The translations under genes were made by a program, and so were the position numbers. The notes under the pieces are model-generated. The model was not told where the DNA came from. It ran no database searches and was given only the letters and a program-made list of their open reading frames with translations. A stretch of DNA of 64,000 nt from Aestuariibaculum marinum (lineage in GTDB: Bacteria > Bacteroidota > Bacteroidia > Flavobacteriales > Flavobacteriaceae): contig NZ_JACVXD010000002.1 in NCBI RefSeq assembly GCF_014596975.1, forward strand, positions 366,280 through 430,279, in the 5' to 3' direction. Position 1 is the stretch's first letter. Each line of letters begins with the position of its first letter. Positions 36,202-45,572 of this stretch are shown here, piece by piece.

Positions 36202-37746
36202 TTATTGCAGTGTTGGTGAATAATTGGTAGGGTAATTTCCTATATCAACCAACTGTCCAGAATCAACAAAATTAGAATCGTAAGTTTCATCAATAGCCTT
36301 CATAAACTCATTAGCTAAAAAAGCATATCCTCTCGAGGTTAAATGAACGCCATCTAAAGAAAAGGCACCGCCTACAACTAAATTCGATGTTAGAGTGTAA
36401 TCTCCGCTTGTTATACCACCACTAGCCAATTGATTTAGTATTTCATTCGTGTTTACCAAGGCTAAACCGGCTTGTTGTCTTATATTGTCTATTATCGCAT
36501 TAAAACTTGTAGTAGCTGTTGCGATTTCTTCCTGTTCTTCAGGGGTTAAAACCCATTTATCGGCTAAAGGAATTGCAACGCCATTAACTGTTTGAGGATT
36601 CCCAGGAACAGCTTCGGTACCAATAAATGTTGAAGCCGATAAGACTAATAGGTCGTCTGCTGTAGCTTGTCTCATGCTTATTAGTGCTGGATTTAAACCG
36701 GTTAAATCGGTTAAACTTTCATCCATAATTACTACAGCGTTAGTTTCTGAAGCCTCAAAAGTTATGGTTCTTTTAGCAATTTCTGTATCGGCAGCTTCTT
36801 GCGTTATTAGTCCATTTCCAACAAGATATGCAAATGCCTGAACAATGCCTGCATTATAAGCACCGTAAGCCGATGTACTATTTAAATACGCAGCAGTGGT
36901 AGCATCTAATGGAACTGGATTATAAGGTACTGTCGTGAAATGTGGAATGCTGGTCACATCAGGAATATTAGCCACAACACCTTTAGCTCCTTGTGAGGTT
37001 AGTGTTGCAATTATAGCACCATACGTTTGGGTAAAGCCAACTCCAATGGCACCATCTAAAGGTGTAATTGGGTTGCTGCCATCTCCGCCTGATAAGGCGT
37101 ATCCTAAAACATCATTATTCCCAATCCATAACGAAAAGAAGGTCGGCGATTGTGCCATAGCATCACCTAAAACCGTTGCCGAATTACTTGATGCCATGCG
37201 TACAAAATATGGATTGGCTGTCATTGGGTCTGTTAGTAACCCCGAAGGATTTCCAAAGCCATCATATAATAAATGATAGGATTTTGCTCCGGGCACTCCC
37301 ATATTGTTGAATGGTCCTGTTGGATTATTTAATGCTAAATCTGTTGAAACTGTTACTGGGCCAATTACAGATTCTAAAGCCGCAGGACCTGAGCCGTTAA
37401 AGACTAAACGAGGCTCGGTAATTCTGTTTCCGCCGTAAGCTAATCCGCCGTAATTATCGTTCATTAAAGGTTGTTTGAATTCCCCACCACCGGCTAAAGC
37501 AAATTTAGAAGCCAGAATATTGGGCATTGAATTTTCCTGTGAGGCAATAAACAGAGCGTTATCTGTAAATCCAGCTGTAAGTGAGTTGCCTAAAGAAACA
37601 TAGGTTGAAAAATCGGCGGTTCCCGAATTTAATTCCGGTAGAATAACTTCTGCTTCTTCCCGGTTAACATCTTCCAAGTCGTTACACGCTGTAAACCCTG
37701 AAGCAATGAATAACAGGGCAATATATTTTAAATTCATGATTTTCAT
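36202..37746 (-). CDS. SGNH/GDSL-like lipoprotein, partner of a TonB receptor
   Basis: The 514-residue lipoprotein (lipobox FTAC, Cys21) keeps SGNH-hydrolase blocks: block I YVSLGNSLTAGF with S55, block III LWIGNNDVLGYA with a conserved asparagine, and block V DGVHLTSRGYAFLANEF with the Asp-His pair. This suggests an esterase or lipase on the outer membrane. It starts one base after the stop of the upstream TonB receptor, so the two work as a unit, possibly releasing and importing an acylated substrate. The substrate is not known. Confidence 0.85.
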   Translation of the reverse strand: MKIMNLKYIALLFIASGFTACNDLEDVNREEAEVILPELNSGTADFSTYVSLGNSLTAGFTDNALFIASQENSMPNILASKFALAGGGEFKQPLMNDNYGGLAYGGNRITEPRLVFNGSGPAALESVIGPVTVSTDLALNNPTGPFNNMGVPGAKSYHLLYDGFGNPSGLLTDPMTANPYFVRMASSNSATVLGDAMAQSPTFFSLWIGNNDVLGYALSGGDGSNPITPLDGAIGVGFTQTYGAIIATLTSQGAKGVVANIPDVTSIPHFTTVPYNPVPLDATTAAYLNSTSAYGAYNAGIVQAFAYLVGNGLITQEAADTEIAKRTITFEASETNAVVIMDESLTDLTGLNPALISMRQATADDLLVLSASTFIGTEAVPGNPQTVNGVAIPLADKWVLTPEEQEEIATATTSFNAIIDNIRQQAGLALVNTNEILNQLASGGITSGDYTLTSNLVVGGAFSLDGVHLTSRGYAFLANEFMKAIDETYDSNFVDSGQLVDIGNYPTNYSPTLQ

Positions 37747-37747
37747 T

Positions 37748-40531
37748 TTATAAGTTGTTAATTACCCAAGACACATAGTACATAGAACCAATGTAACCGG
37801 TACCAAACGCCGTATAGTATTCTTTACCTGTCAGGTTGGTACCTCCAATTTTAAATTGTGATTTAATTTTAGGTACGGTGTAACTGATTTGAGCATCCAA
37901 AACGTGGAATTCTGGAATAGCGCCATTCCCAAAAGTAGCTTCCCAATAATAATCGTCACTAAATCTGTACGAGATATTAAAGCCTAAGTTTTTAATAACT
38001 TCAGGGTTTCCAAAAGCAGCTTTAAATTTGTGTTCCGGTGTATTAAAGAATGTCGTAAAATCCGGATACCTACTTTGGTTGAAATCTAATTTTGCATAGG
38101 TATAACTTCCGCTTAAATCATAATTTCCAAAAAGTTTAGTCGATAAACTGATCGATGCTCCATAGGAATTAACGTTTGCAGGGGAGTTGGTATACGTACT
38201 ATAAGCCTGAAAATCGCTATTAGAAATCGCCGCAACCGATAAACCGCCATCTCCCACGGTTCCGTAGTAAGGTGAAACCACTACTTCTTGTGACAAGAAA
38301 TCTTTATAAGAGTTGTAGTAAGCACTAAAATCTATCACGAAACTGTTTATTTTTCCGCGATACCCTATTTCTCCCGATGTTACTTTTTCTGGTTTAACAA
38401 GTTCCGGGTTAGAAATTTCTAATACGCCAGGGTCTCCTGTTTCTTCTAATAGGGCAACTGAACTTGATGTATAAGAGTTATTGTAGGCAACAGCCCCGGT
38501 TTGTGTGATGGTTGATGGTTGACCGTATAACGTTTGTCCTGTAGCACTAACATTATAAGTTCTGGACCAACGATCTAAATTCTCAGGAGCCGATCCTACT
38601 AAGATGGCACGACCTGCATCAAGACCGATGAACAAATCCTGAGTTGTTGGATTTCTAAACCCGGTTTGAACAGAAGCTCTGATGTTATGGTCTTTATTAA
38701 TGGTTAAACCGGCCGAAAGTCTTGGGGAATAGAACCCGTCAAAAAACTCCGATTTATCGTAACGAATCGATCCGGTTAATTTTAGGTTTAAACTTTCATT
38801 TAAATCGAATGCTTTCTGAATTTGTGTGTAAATACCATATTCAGAGTAATCAATAGTGCCATCGGTGTCTGTGTAAATGGTTCCGAAGGAATTCAAACTA
38901 TATTTTCTGTACGACCCTCCAACTTGAATTTCAGCCCAGTCAATTAAATGGCTGAAATTGTAATTGGCATCGGTATGATAATATTCTGAAGCATCCTGAA
39001 ATTTTGAACCTGTCGATAAATCCGGGTCATTAATACTTCTGTTAAATGCAGCAATATATTGTGGTGTCCCCGGAAGGTAACGCCCTGTATCGGCTACCGA
39101 TCTCGCCATGGCATGTGCCTGTTCTTCTGTAGCACCACCAAGGGATGCCTGAACAAAAGTGCCCGCATATTCACCAAACCAGGTTTCATCATCTTTCCAT
39201 GCTCTGTTGATATTGATTCCGGTAAAGACCATATCATAAGAATCACCAGCTTTATCGGTTACTACATAAGTTCTAACAAAGAAGTTATCGTTTTTAACTT
39301 CTAGTTTATGTTGTTGCTGAAAGAAACCATCAATATAGTAGCGGTTGGTGCCTTGGTATAAAGTGGTTCCTGTACCTACTTTTCCAACATATTGAATTTC
39401 GAAGTCGTTAGCCCAAGGTCTGAAATATAAACCCCAATCGGCTTTAATACTTTCTGCGTTATAATCGGTTAAATACTTCTCGTTATATCCTGTTCTACTT
39501 ACGTCTACAGATGGAACCAGCGCATTAGCACCGGCAGGTAAAATGCCTAAGCCCTCTAGGGCAACAGCAACTTCTTTTATGTTAGTGGAAACTTCGTCTC
39601 CATATACATTTATTCCGTCGTAGTTAGGATTTTGTCTGGTGCCACCGGGGGTCATTTTATCGGCTTCGCTGGTTGCAGCCCAGTCGGTACCTTTTAAATA
39701 CCCAAAATTCACTTTGGCAGCAAAGTGTTCGGTGAATTTATGTGCTGCTCTAAAACTAACATCGGTATAAGGGTTGTCTCCTGCTGCGTTTTGAGAGGTA
39801 ATACCACGTTTTACCGAGGCACTAATACCTTGGTGTTTAAAGGGGTTTTTACTTCTCATGAATAAAATTCCGTTGAAGGCATTAGCCCCATATAACGCAG
39901 AAGAAGCCCCCGGTAATAGTTCTACGCTTTCTACATCAGTTTCAGTCATACCTACTAAATTTCCTATCGGGAAGTTTAAAGCAGGAGTAGAATTATCCAT
40001 ACCATCAACCAATTGCATAAAACGGTTGTTGGCAAAGGTTGCGAAACCACGTGTGTTAACCGATTTAAAGGTTAAACTATTGGTATTGACATCGACACCT
40101 TTTAAGTTTTCCAGTCCATCATAAAAATCGACAGAGGTTGTGTTTTTAATATCACGAAGGCCGAAGCGTTCAACCGTAACGGGTGATTCAAAAATACGTT
40201 CAGGAGTTCGCGATGCTGAAATAACCACTTCATCTAATGAGGTTCCTTCTTTTAATATAAAAGTGAGTACTTGTCCATCTGTAGTTATTTCTTCAGTGGC
40301 CGTATCGAAACCAACACTACTGGCTTGTATTTTAAACGGTGGAGTTAGATTTACAGTTAAACTGAAATTTCCATCAAAATCACTTACGGTTCCAGTAGAT
40401 GTTCCTAAAACAAATATGTTTGCACCTGGAAGAGGGAGATTATTATCATCCTTAACAACACCAGAAATTTTTGTTTGCGCATAGGAGGCAAAACACCATA
40501 ATAATACATAGAGAGGGAGAAATGTTTTCAT
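37748..40531 (-). CDS. TonB-dependent receptor with CarboxypepD_reg-like domain (copy 1)
   Basis: The 927-residue protein has a signal peptide (ending SYAQ), a carboxypeptidase-regulatory-like domain (about 20-95: ISGVVKDDNNLPLPGANIFV), a TonB-box-like LDEVVISASRTPERI, a plug (SVNTRGFATFANNRFMQLVD, shown to 20 residues, then LLPGASSALYGANAFNG) and a barrel ending VSWVINNL. It lacks the SusC signature and a SusD partner. A closely related copy (40728-43550) lies upstream on the same strand. The SGNH lipoprotein gene follows after one base. Confidence 0.92.
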   Translation of the reverse strand: MKTFLPLYVLLWCFASYAQTKISGVVKDDNNLPLPGANIFVLGTSTGTVSDFDGNFSLTVNLTPPFKIQASSVGFDTATEEITTDGQVLTFILKEGTSLDEVVISASRTPERIFESPVTVERFGLRDIKNTTSVDFYDGLENLKGVDVNTNSLTFKSVNTRGFATFANNRFMQLVDGMDNSTPALNFPIGNLVGMTETDVESVELLPGASSALYGANAFNGILFMRSKNPFKHQGISASVKRGITSQNAAGDNPYTDVSFRAAHKFTEHFAAKVNFGYLKGTDWAATSEADKMTPGGTRQNPNYDGINVYGDEVSTNIKEVAVALEGLGILPAGANALVPSVDVSRTGYNEKYLTDYNAESIKADWGLYFRPWANDFEIQYVGKVGTGTTLYQGTNRYYIDGFFQQQHKLEVKNDNFFVRTYVVTDKAGDSYDMVFTGININRAWKDDETWFGEYAGTFVQASLGGATEEQAHAMARSVADTGRYLPGTPQYIAAFNRSINDPDLSTGSKFQDASEYYHTDANYNFSHLIDWAEIQVGGSYRKYSLNSFGTIYTDTDGTIDYSEYGIYTQIQKAFDLNESLNLKLTGSIRYDKSEFFDGFYSPRLSAGLTINKDHNIRASVQTGFRNPTTQDLFIGLDAGRAILVGSAPENLDRWSRTYNVSATGQTLYGQPSTITQTGAVAYNNSYTSSSVALLEETGDPGVLEISNPELVKPEKVTSGEIGYRGKINSFVIDFSAYYNSYKDFLSQEVVVSPYYGTVGDGGLSVAAISNSDFQAYSTYTNSPANVNSYGASISLSTKLFGNYDLSGSYTYAKLDFNQSRYPDFTTFFNTPEHKFKAAFGNPEVIKNLGFNISYRFSDDYYWEATFGNGAIPEFHVLDAQISYTVPKIKSQFKIGGTNLTGKEYYTAFGTGYIGSMYYVSWVINNL

Positions 40532-40678
40532 TTAAAATTAGTTACGTTTTAGTTTAGTATGACACAAAAAGCAATTGTGTATTGCTAAAAATATAAAAAA
40601 TTATGCATGCATAGTATATTTTGCAAAAAAAATGACTGTATTTTGTGTATTCTTTAATCCAAAGTGCTAAAATAAAAG

Positions 40679-40706
40679 AAAAGCGTATTGAATTCAATAC
40701 GCTTTT
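40679..40706 (-). terminator. Terminator between the two TonB receptor genes
   Basis: AAAAGCGTATTG-AATT-CAATACGCTTTT is a perfect 12-bp stem followed on the minus strand by T-rich sequence. It ends the transcript of copy 2. Confidence 0.9.
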
Positions 40707-40727
40707 TATCTAAAATTATAGAATAAT

Positions 40728-43550
40728 TTATAAGTTATTGATTGTCCACGAAATAAAGTATTGTTGCCCAATATAACCTGTACCCACAGCACTTTGATAT
40801 TCTTTTCCTCCTAAATTGGTTCCGCCAATTTTAAAAATTGATTTTATAGCGGGTATGGTGTAATTTATTTGAGCATCGATAACAGTTCTTGAGGGTATCA
40901 TGGCGTTGGCTATATTGGCTTGCCATAGGTATTCGTCACTCCAACGTCCGTTAACTTGAAACCCCAAATTTTTAAAAAGATTAGTATTACCAAAGGATAT
41001 TTTAACTTTATGTTCAGGGGTGTTGAATCCAGCACTGAAATCCGGGTCGGAAGATTGATCGAAGTCGAATTTGGCAAAGTTATAACTTGCACTCAATTTA
41101 AAATCTTTGGCTATTCGTGTTGATAATCCTATAATGGCGCCATAAGAACTGATGTCTGCAGATGAATTTGTATTCAATTGAAATATAGTATAATTTCCTG
41201 AGGCAATATCTGCAATACCGCTTAAATCACTAGTTGAACCTGAATTTGGAGTTATAACTACTTTCTCGGCGAGGAAATTGTCGTAATTGTTATAATACGC
41301 ACTAAAATCGATGTCTACAGGGCCAACTGTGCCGCGGTAACCAAGATCGAATGCCTTTACTTTTTCTGGCTCTACAAGCGGGGTCATTCCCGTTCCATTT
41401 ACTGGTTCTATGGGGGAGGTACCTTGCGATGCGGCAAAAGCCAGAAAGGAAGCTAGCGAGTAGGAATCGAAATAGGCATCTCTGGCCGTTAAGTTCGTGT
41501 TTGGTAAGTTTTTATCTAGATTAGCTGGGGCACCTCCAACCAAAAGAACATCACCAACATTAAGTCCAATAAAAAGGGATTGGGTATGAGGATTTCTGAA
41601 GCCTGTTTGAAAGGAGGCTCTAATGTTATGGTTTTTGTTTGCTCCCGCAAAATAAACTAGGGAAATTCTTGGAGACAAATTCGCATCAAAAAATTCATTT
41701 TTGTCATAGCGAATCGAGGCTGTAACTTTTAATCGGTCATCAGCTAGTTTTTTTATGCCCTGAATATAAGCACCGAATTCATCGTACTTAATTGGGCCAT
41801 CGTAATCTGTGAAAATAGTTCCTTGAGAATTCAATGCATACTGTCTGGCAGAGCCACCAATTTGTAAATCCACAGCATCCTTTAAAAGACGACTAAAGTT
41901 ATAATTACCTTCAACAACATACATTTTAGAATTGTCGATAAATTTAGAACCAGTATTAACATCTGGATCTGACGTTATTTGATTAAACAGGGTTTTAAAT
42001 TGGGGGGTTCCTGGTTGTATGGTTACTAATTGATCGGCAGCATTTCTGGAAGCAGTGTGGAGCTGTTCCTGAATAGTTGGATCAAATGGATTGCCTCCAC
42101 TTGCCTGAACTTGAGCTGCTCCTTGAAGGTAAGCCCCGGCATAGGTACCAAACCATTCTTCGGCGCCAACTTTGTTCATATTAAGACCTGTAAAAAACAT
42201 ATCGTAAGAATCGCCAGCTTTTTCACTGGTTGTGTACCCTCTTAAAAAGAAATCATCGTTCTTGATTTCCAGTCGATGTTGCTGAATAAAGAAGTTTTTG
42301 AGTTGATACCTATTGCCTCCCTGAAAAATGGTATTACCTCGACCTAATCTGGAATTCCAGATAATTTCTAAATCGTCAGCAAGAGGTCTGTAATGTAAAG
42401 CAAAGTCTGCCTTTAAACTATTGGCATTATAATCTGTTAAATCTTGCTCTCTGTATCCTGTTCTGGCAACATTGTTTTCAGGAACCAATATAGATGAACC
42501 TATAGGGAACAGGATTCCTTCATAAGTTTGAACGAGTTCTTTTAAATTCATTCCCAGGGCAGCACCTAATGAAATTTCATCTCCATATATATTTAATCCG
42601 TCGTGGGCGGGACTTGATCTAAAGGGTGAAATGTTATCAGGTGTACCAACAGATCCTCTATTATATTCATTATAATCTGTAGCATACCAATCGGTACCTT
42701 TTAAATATGAAAAGGAAGCTTTTCCGGCAAATTTATCACTGAATTTGTGAGCTGCTCTTATTCCGAAATCTCTGTAAGTGTTGTCGCCTGCTGCGTCTTG
42801 CGAAGTAATACCTTGTTTGTAATAAGCACTAATGCCTTCAAAATTGAAAGGGTTTTTACTGGTCATGAATAAAATACCATTAAACGCATTGGCGCCATAT
42901 AAGGCGGAAGAAGCACCCGGAAGTAACTCGACACTGTGTACATCGAGCTCGTTCATACCAACCAGATTTCCCATAACAAAGTTTAGGGCTGGAGAGGCAT
43001 TATCCATACCGTCAATAAGCTGAACGAATCGGTTATTTGCGAAAGTTGCAAAACCACGTGTATTAACGGAATTGAAGGTTAAACTACCGTGATTGATATC
43101 AACACCTTTTAAATTTTCAAGACTGGTATAGAAATTTGGTGTTGCTGTACTTACTCTAATATCTGTCGCGTCAAAAATTTCAATAGGAACTGGAGATTCC
43201 CGAACACTTTCTGGTTTTCTAGAGCCATAAACGACCGTGTCATCTAGGTCGGTTCCTTCTTTTAAGATGAAGTTAATAATTTGATTATTATTTAAAACTT
43301 GAATTGAAAGAGTTTCGTAACCTATGCGACTCGCTGAAAGATTAAAAGGAGGTCTCATATCCACTGTTAAAATGAAATGACCTTCTGTGTCGGTATAGGT
43401 TCCATAAATAGAATTTTCTATAATAATATGTGCATCAATAAGTGGTTGGTTATTGGAGTCTACAACCGATCCTGAAATGGTGGTTTGCGCAAGTAATGTT
43501 GCGCTAAATAGCGTAATAAAAAGAGAGATGGTTTTGTTTAGAGTCTTCAT
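40728..43550 (-). CDS. TonB-dependent receptor with CarboxypepD_reg-like domain (copy 2)
   Basis: The 940-residue protein has the same layout as copy 1: signal peptide (ending LLAQ), regulatory-like domain (ISGSVVDSNNQPLIDAHIII), DDTVVYGSRKPESVRESP, plug with NTRGFATFANNRFVQLIDGM and ELLPGASSALYGANAFNG, and a barrel ending ISWTINNL. Many long stretches are identical to copy 1, so the two arose by duplication, but the loops differ, suggesting different ligands. Unlike copy 1 it has no SGNH partner and is closed by its own terminator. Confidence 0.92.
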   Translation of the reverse strand: MKTLNKTISLFITLFSATLLAQTTISGSVVDSNNQPLIDAHIIIENSIYGTYTDTEGHFILTVDMRPPFNLSASRIGYETLSIQVLNNNQIINFILKEGTDLDDTVVYGSRKPESVRESPVPIEIFDATDIRVSTATPNFYTSLENLKGVDINHGSLTFNSVNTRGFATFANNRFVQLIDGMDNASPALNFVMGNLVGMNELDVHSVELLPGASSALYGANAFNGILFMTSKNPFNFEGISAYYKQGITSQDAAGDNTYRDFGIRAAHKFSDKFAGKASFSYLKGTDWYATDYNEYNRGSVGTPDNISPFRSSPAHDGLNIYGDEISLGAALGMNLKELVQTYEGILFPIGSSILVPENNVARTGYREQDLTDYNANSLKADFALHYRPLADDLEIIWNSRLGRGNTIFQGGNRYQLKNFFIQQHRLEIKNDDFFLRGYTTSEKAGDSYDMFFTGLNMNKVGAEEWFGTYAGAYLQGAAQVQASGGNPFDPTIQEQLHTASRNAADQLVTIQPGTPQFKTLFNQITSDPDVNTGSKFIDNSKMYVVEGNYNFSRLLKDAVDLQIGGSARQYALNSQGTIFTDYDGPIKYDEFGAYIQGIKKLADDRLKVTASIRYDKNEFFDANLSPRISLVYFAGANKNHNIRASFQTGFRNPHTQSLFIGLNVGDVLLVGGAPANLDKNLPNTNLTARDAYFDSYSLASFLAFAASQGTSPIEPVNGTGMTPLVEPEKVKAFDLGYRGTVGPVDIDFSAYYNNYDNFLAEKVVITPNSGSTSDLSGIADIASGNYTIFQLNTNSSADISSYGAIIGLSTRIAKDFKLSASYNFAKFDFDQSSDPDFSAGFNTPEHKVKISFGNTNLFKNLGFQVNGRWSDEYLWQANIANAMIPSRTVIDAQINYTIPAIKSIFKIGGTNLGGKEYQSAVGTGYIGQQYFISWTINNL

Positions 43551-43551
43551 A

Positions 43552-43593
43552 ATAGCCGATTTTAGATTTTTACTAAAATTAAGTTTAGGCTAT
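43552..43593 (-). promoter_or_regulatory. Stem-loop directly upstream of the copy-2 TonB receptor start
   Basis: ATAGCC (43552-43557) pairs with GGCTAT (43588-43593) and TTTTAG (43560-43565) with CTAAAA (43573-43578). The structure begins two bases from the start codon, so it could affect translation initiation. Confidence 0.4.
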
Positions 43594-43661
43594 GTAAGAG
43601 GTGTCCGAAATGATATCTGATAGATAAATTAGTACATATTTTTAGATGTTCTGATGAAAAG

Positions 43662-43698
43662 AAAAGCGCCAAAATTCATTTCGAATTTTGGCGCTTTT
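43662..43698 (-). terminator. Terminator after glmS
   Basis: AAAAGCGCCAAAATTC (43662-43677) and GAATTTTGGCGCTTTT (43683-43698) form a perfect 16-bp stem with a 5-base loop. It ends the glycogen-synthase-like/DUF4270/glmS operon. Confidence 0.92.
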
Positions 43699-43719
43699 TA
43701 TAATGTGTTCCTATTTTAT

Positions 43720-45567
43720 CTATTCAACAGTAACCGATTTTGCTAAGTTTCTAGGTTGATCTACATTTTTACCTAATAATACCGCAATATGATAGGATAG
43801 CAATTGAAGAGGAATGGTCGTTAATAATGGCGATAACGATTCTAAGGTTTCCGGAACTTCAATCACATGATCAGCAAGCGCTCTAACTTGTTCGTCTCCT
43901 TCGGTGACAATTCCGATAATTTTTCCTTTTCTTGATTTAATCTCCTGAATGTTACTCACTACTTTTTCGTAATGCCCTTTTTTGGTGGCGATAACGACGA
44001 TAGGCATATTTTCGTCAATCAAAGCAATTGGTCCGTGCTTCATTTCTGCAGCAGGATAACCTTCAGCATGGATATATGAAATCTCCTTAAGTTTTAATGC
44101 GCCTTCTAAGGCAACCGGGAAATTGTATCCACGACCTAGATATAAGCAGTTACGAGAATCTTTATATAAATCCGCAATTTCTCTAATATGAGCATCGGCT
44201 TCTAAGGCTTTTTCTACTTTATTAGGAATCATTTCTAATTCCAATAAATGTTGACGGAATTCTGAGCTGCTAATGGTTCCTTTAGCTCTAGCTAATCTTA
44301 AAGCCATAAGCGTTAACACGGTAATTTGTGTTGTAAAGGCTTTGGTTGAAGCTACCCCAATTTCTGGTCCGGCATGTGTATAAGCACCGGCGTGAGTTTC
44401 ACGCGCAATAGAAGATCCTACTACATTACAAACACCAAAAACAAAAGCGCCTTTAGATTTTGCAAGTTTTATAGCGGCTAAGGTATCTGCTGTTTCACCA
44501 GATTGTGAAATAGCAATGACAATATCGTTCTCGTCTATAATCGGATTTCTGTATCTGAACTCTGAAGCATATTCAACTTCGACAGGAATTCTTGATAAGT
44601 CTTCAAATATATATTCTGCAACTAAACCAGCGTGCCAAGAGGTTCCACAAGCAACGATTATAATTCGGTTAGCATTAAGGAATTTCTTCATGTTATCCTC
44701 AACACCAGCCATTTTAATGATGGCTTCATTTCTTAATAATCGACCGCGATAGGTGTCGGTAATAGCTTTTGGCTGTTCGTGGATTTCTTTTAACATGAAA
44801 TGCTCGTAACCGCCTTTTTCTATTTGCTCAAGATTTAATTTTAATTCTTGAATATATGGGTCGACTAAAGAATCGTCTTTAATTTTTCTAACTTTAATCT
44901 CACGATGCAATCTAACAATAGCCATTTCTTCATCTTCCAGATAAATGGCATTTTTAGTGTATTCTAAAAACGGGGATGCATCACTGGCAATAAAGAATTC
45001 TTCTTCGCCAACACCAATTGTTAACGGGCTTCCTAAACGCGCAATAACAATTTCGTCCGGATTATTTTGGTCGAACACCGCAATGGCGTAGGCTCCGATA
45101 ACCTGGTTTAATGCAATTTGAACGGCTTTACCAAGTTTTACATCTTCTTGTATTTGAATGTCTTCAATAAGGTTGATTAGAACTTCGGTGTCTGTATCAG
45201 ATTTAAACGTATAGCCTCTTGAGATTAATTCTTTTTTAAGCGATTCGTAATTTTCAATAATTCCGTTATGGATAATCGCCAGATTACCTGAGTTGGACAC
45301 ATGAGGATGTGAATTAACATCGTTTGGTACTCCGTGGGTTGCCCAACGGGTATGACCAATGCCTATATTTCCAGCTTTATTGTTTTCGGTTTCGCAACGT
45401 TCCTCTAGGTCGGATACTTTGCCTTTGGTTTTAGAAATTTTTAGGTTGTCACCATCATAAAGTGCTATACCGGCACTATCGTAACCTCTATATTCAAGAC
45501 GTTTTAAGCCTTCAATAATAATAGGGTAGGCTTCACGCTTGCCAATATATCCAACAATTCCACACAT
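43720..45567 (-). CDS. glmS: Glutamine-fructose-6-phosphate aminotransferase
   Basis: GlmS makes glucosamine-6-phosphate from fructose-6-phosphate and glutamine, the entry to UDP-GlcNAc and cell-wall synthesis. The 615-residue protein starts with MCGIVGYIG, whose Cys2 is the glutaminase nucleophile, followed by GHTRWATHG and the SIS domains (ACGTSWHAGL, AISQSGETADT, VASTKAFTTQ), and ends LAKSVTVE as usual. It starts 5 bases after the DUF4270 gene and is the last gene of the operon. NagB (23328-25253) catalyses the opposite flux. Confidence 0.97.
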   Translation of the reverse strand: MCGIVGYIGKREAYPIIIEGLKRLEYRGYDSAGIALYDGDNLKISKTKGKVSDLEERCETENNKAGNIGIGHTRWATHGVPNDVNSHPHVSNSGNLAIIHNGIIENYESLKKELISRGYTFKSDTDTEVLINLIEDIQIQEDVKLGKAVQIALNQVIGAYAIAVFDQNNPDEIVIARLGSPLTIGVGEEEFFIASDASPFLEYTKNAIYLEDEEMAIVRLHREIKVRKIKDDSLVDPYIQELKLNLEQIEKGGYEHFMLKEIHEQPKAITDTYRGRLLRNEAIIKMAGVEDNMKKFLNANRIIIVACGTSWHAGLVAEYIFEDLSRIPVEVEYASEFRYRNPIIDENDIVIAISQSGETADTLAAIKLAKSKGAFVFGVCNVVGSSIARETHAGAYTHAGPEIGVASTKAFTTQITVLTLMALRLARAKGTISSSEFRQHLLELEMIPNKVEKALEADAHIREIADLYKDSRNCLYLGRGYNFPVALEGALKLKEISYIHAEGYPAAEMKHGPIALIDENMPIVVIATKKGHYEKVVSNIQEIKSRKGKIIGIVTEGDEQVRALADHVIEVPETLESLSPLLTTIPLQLLSYHIAVLLGKNVDQPRNLAKSVTVE

Positions 45568-45572
45568 AAAAT

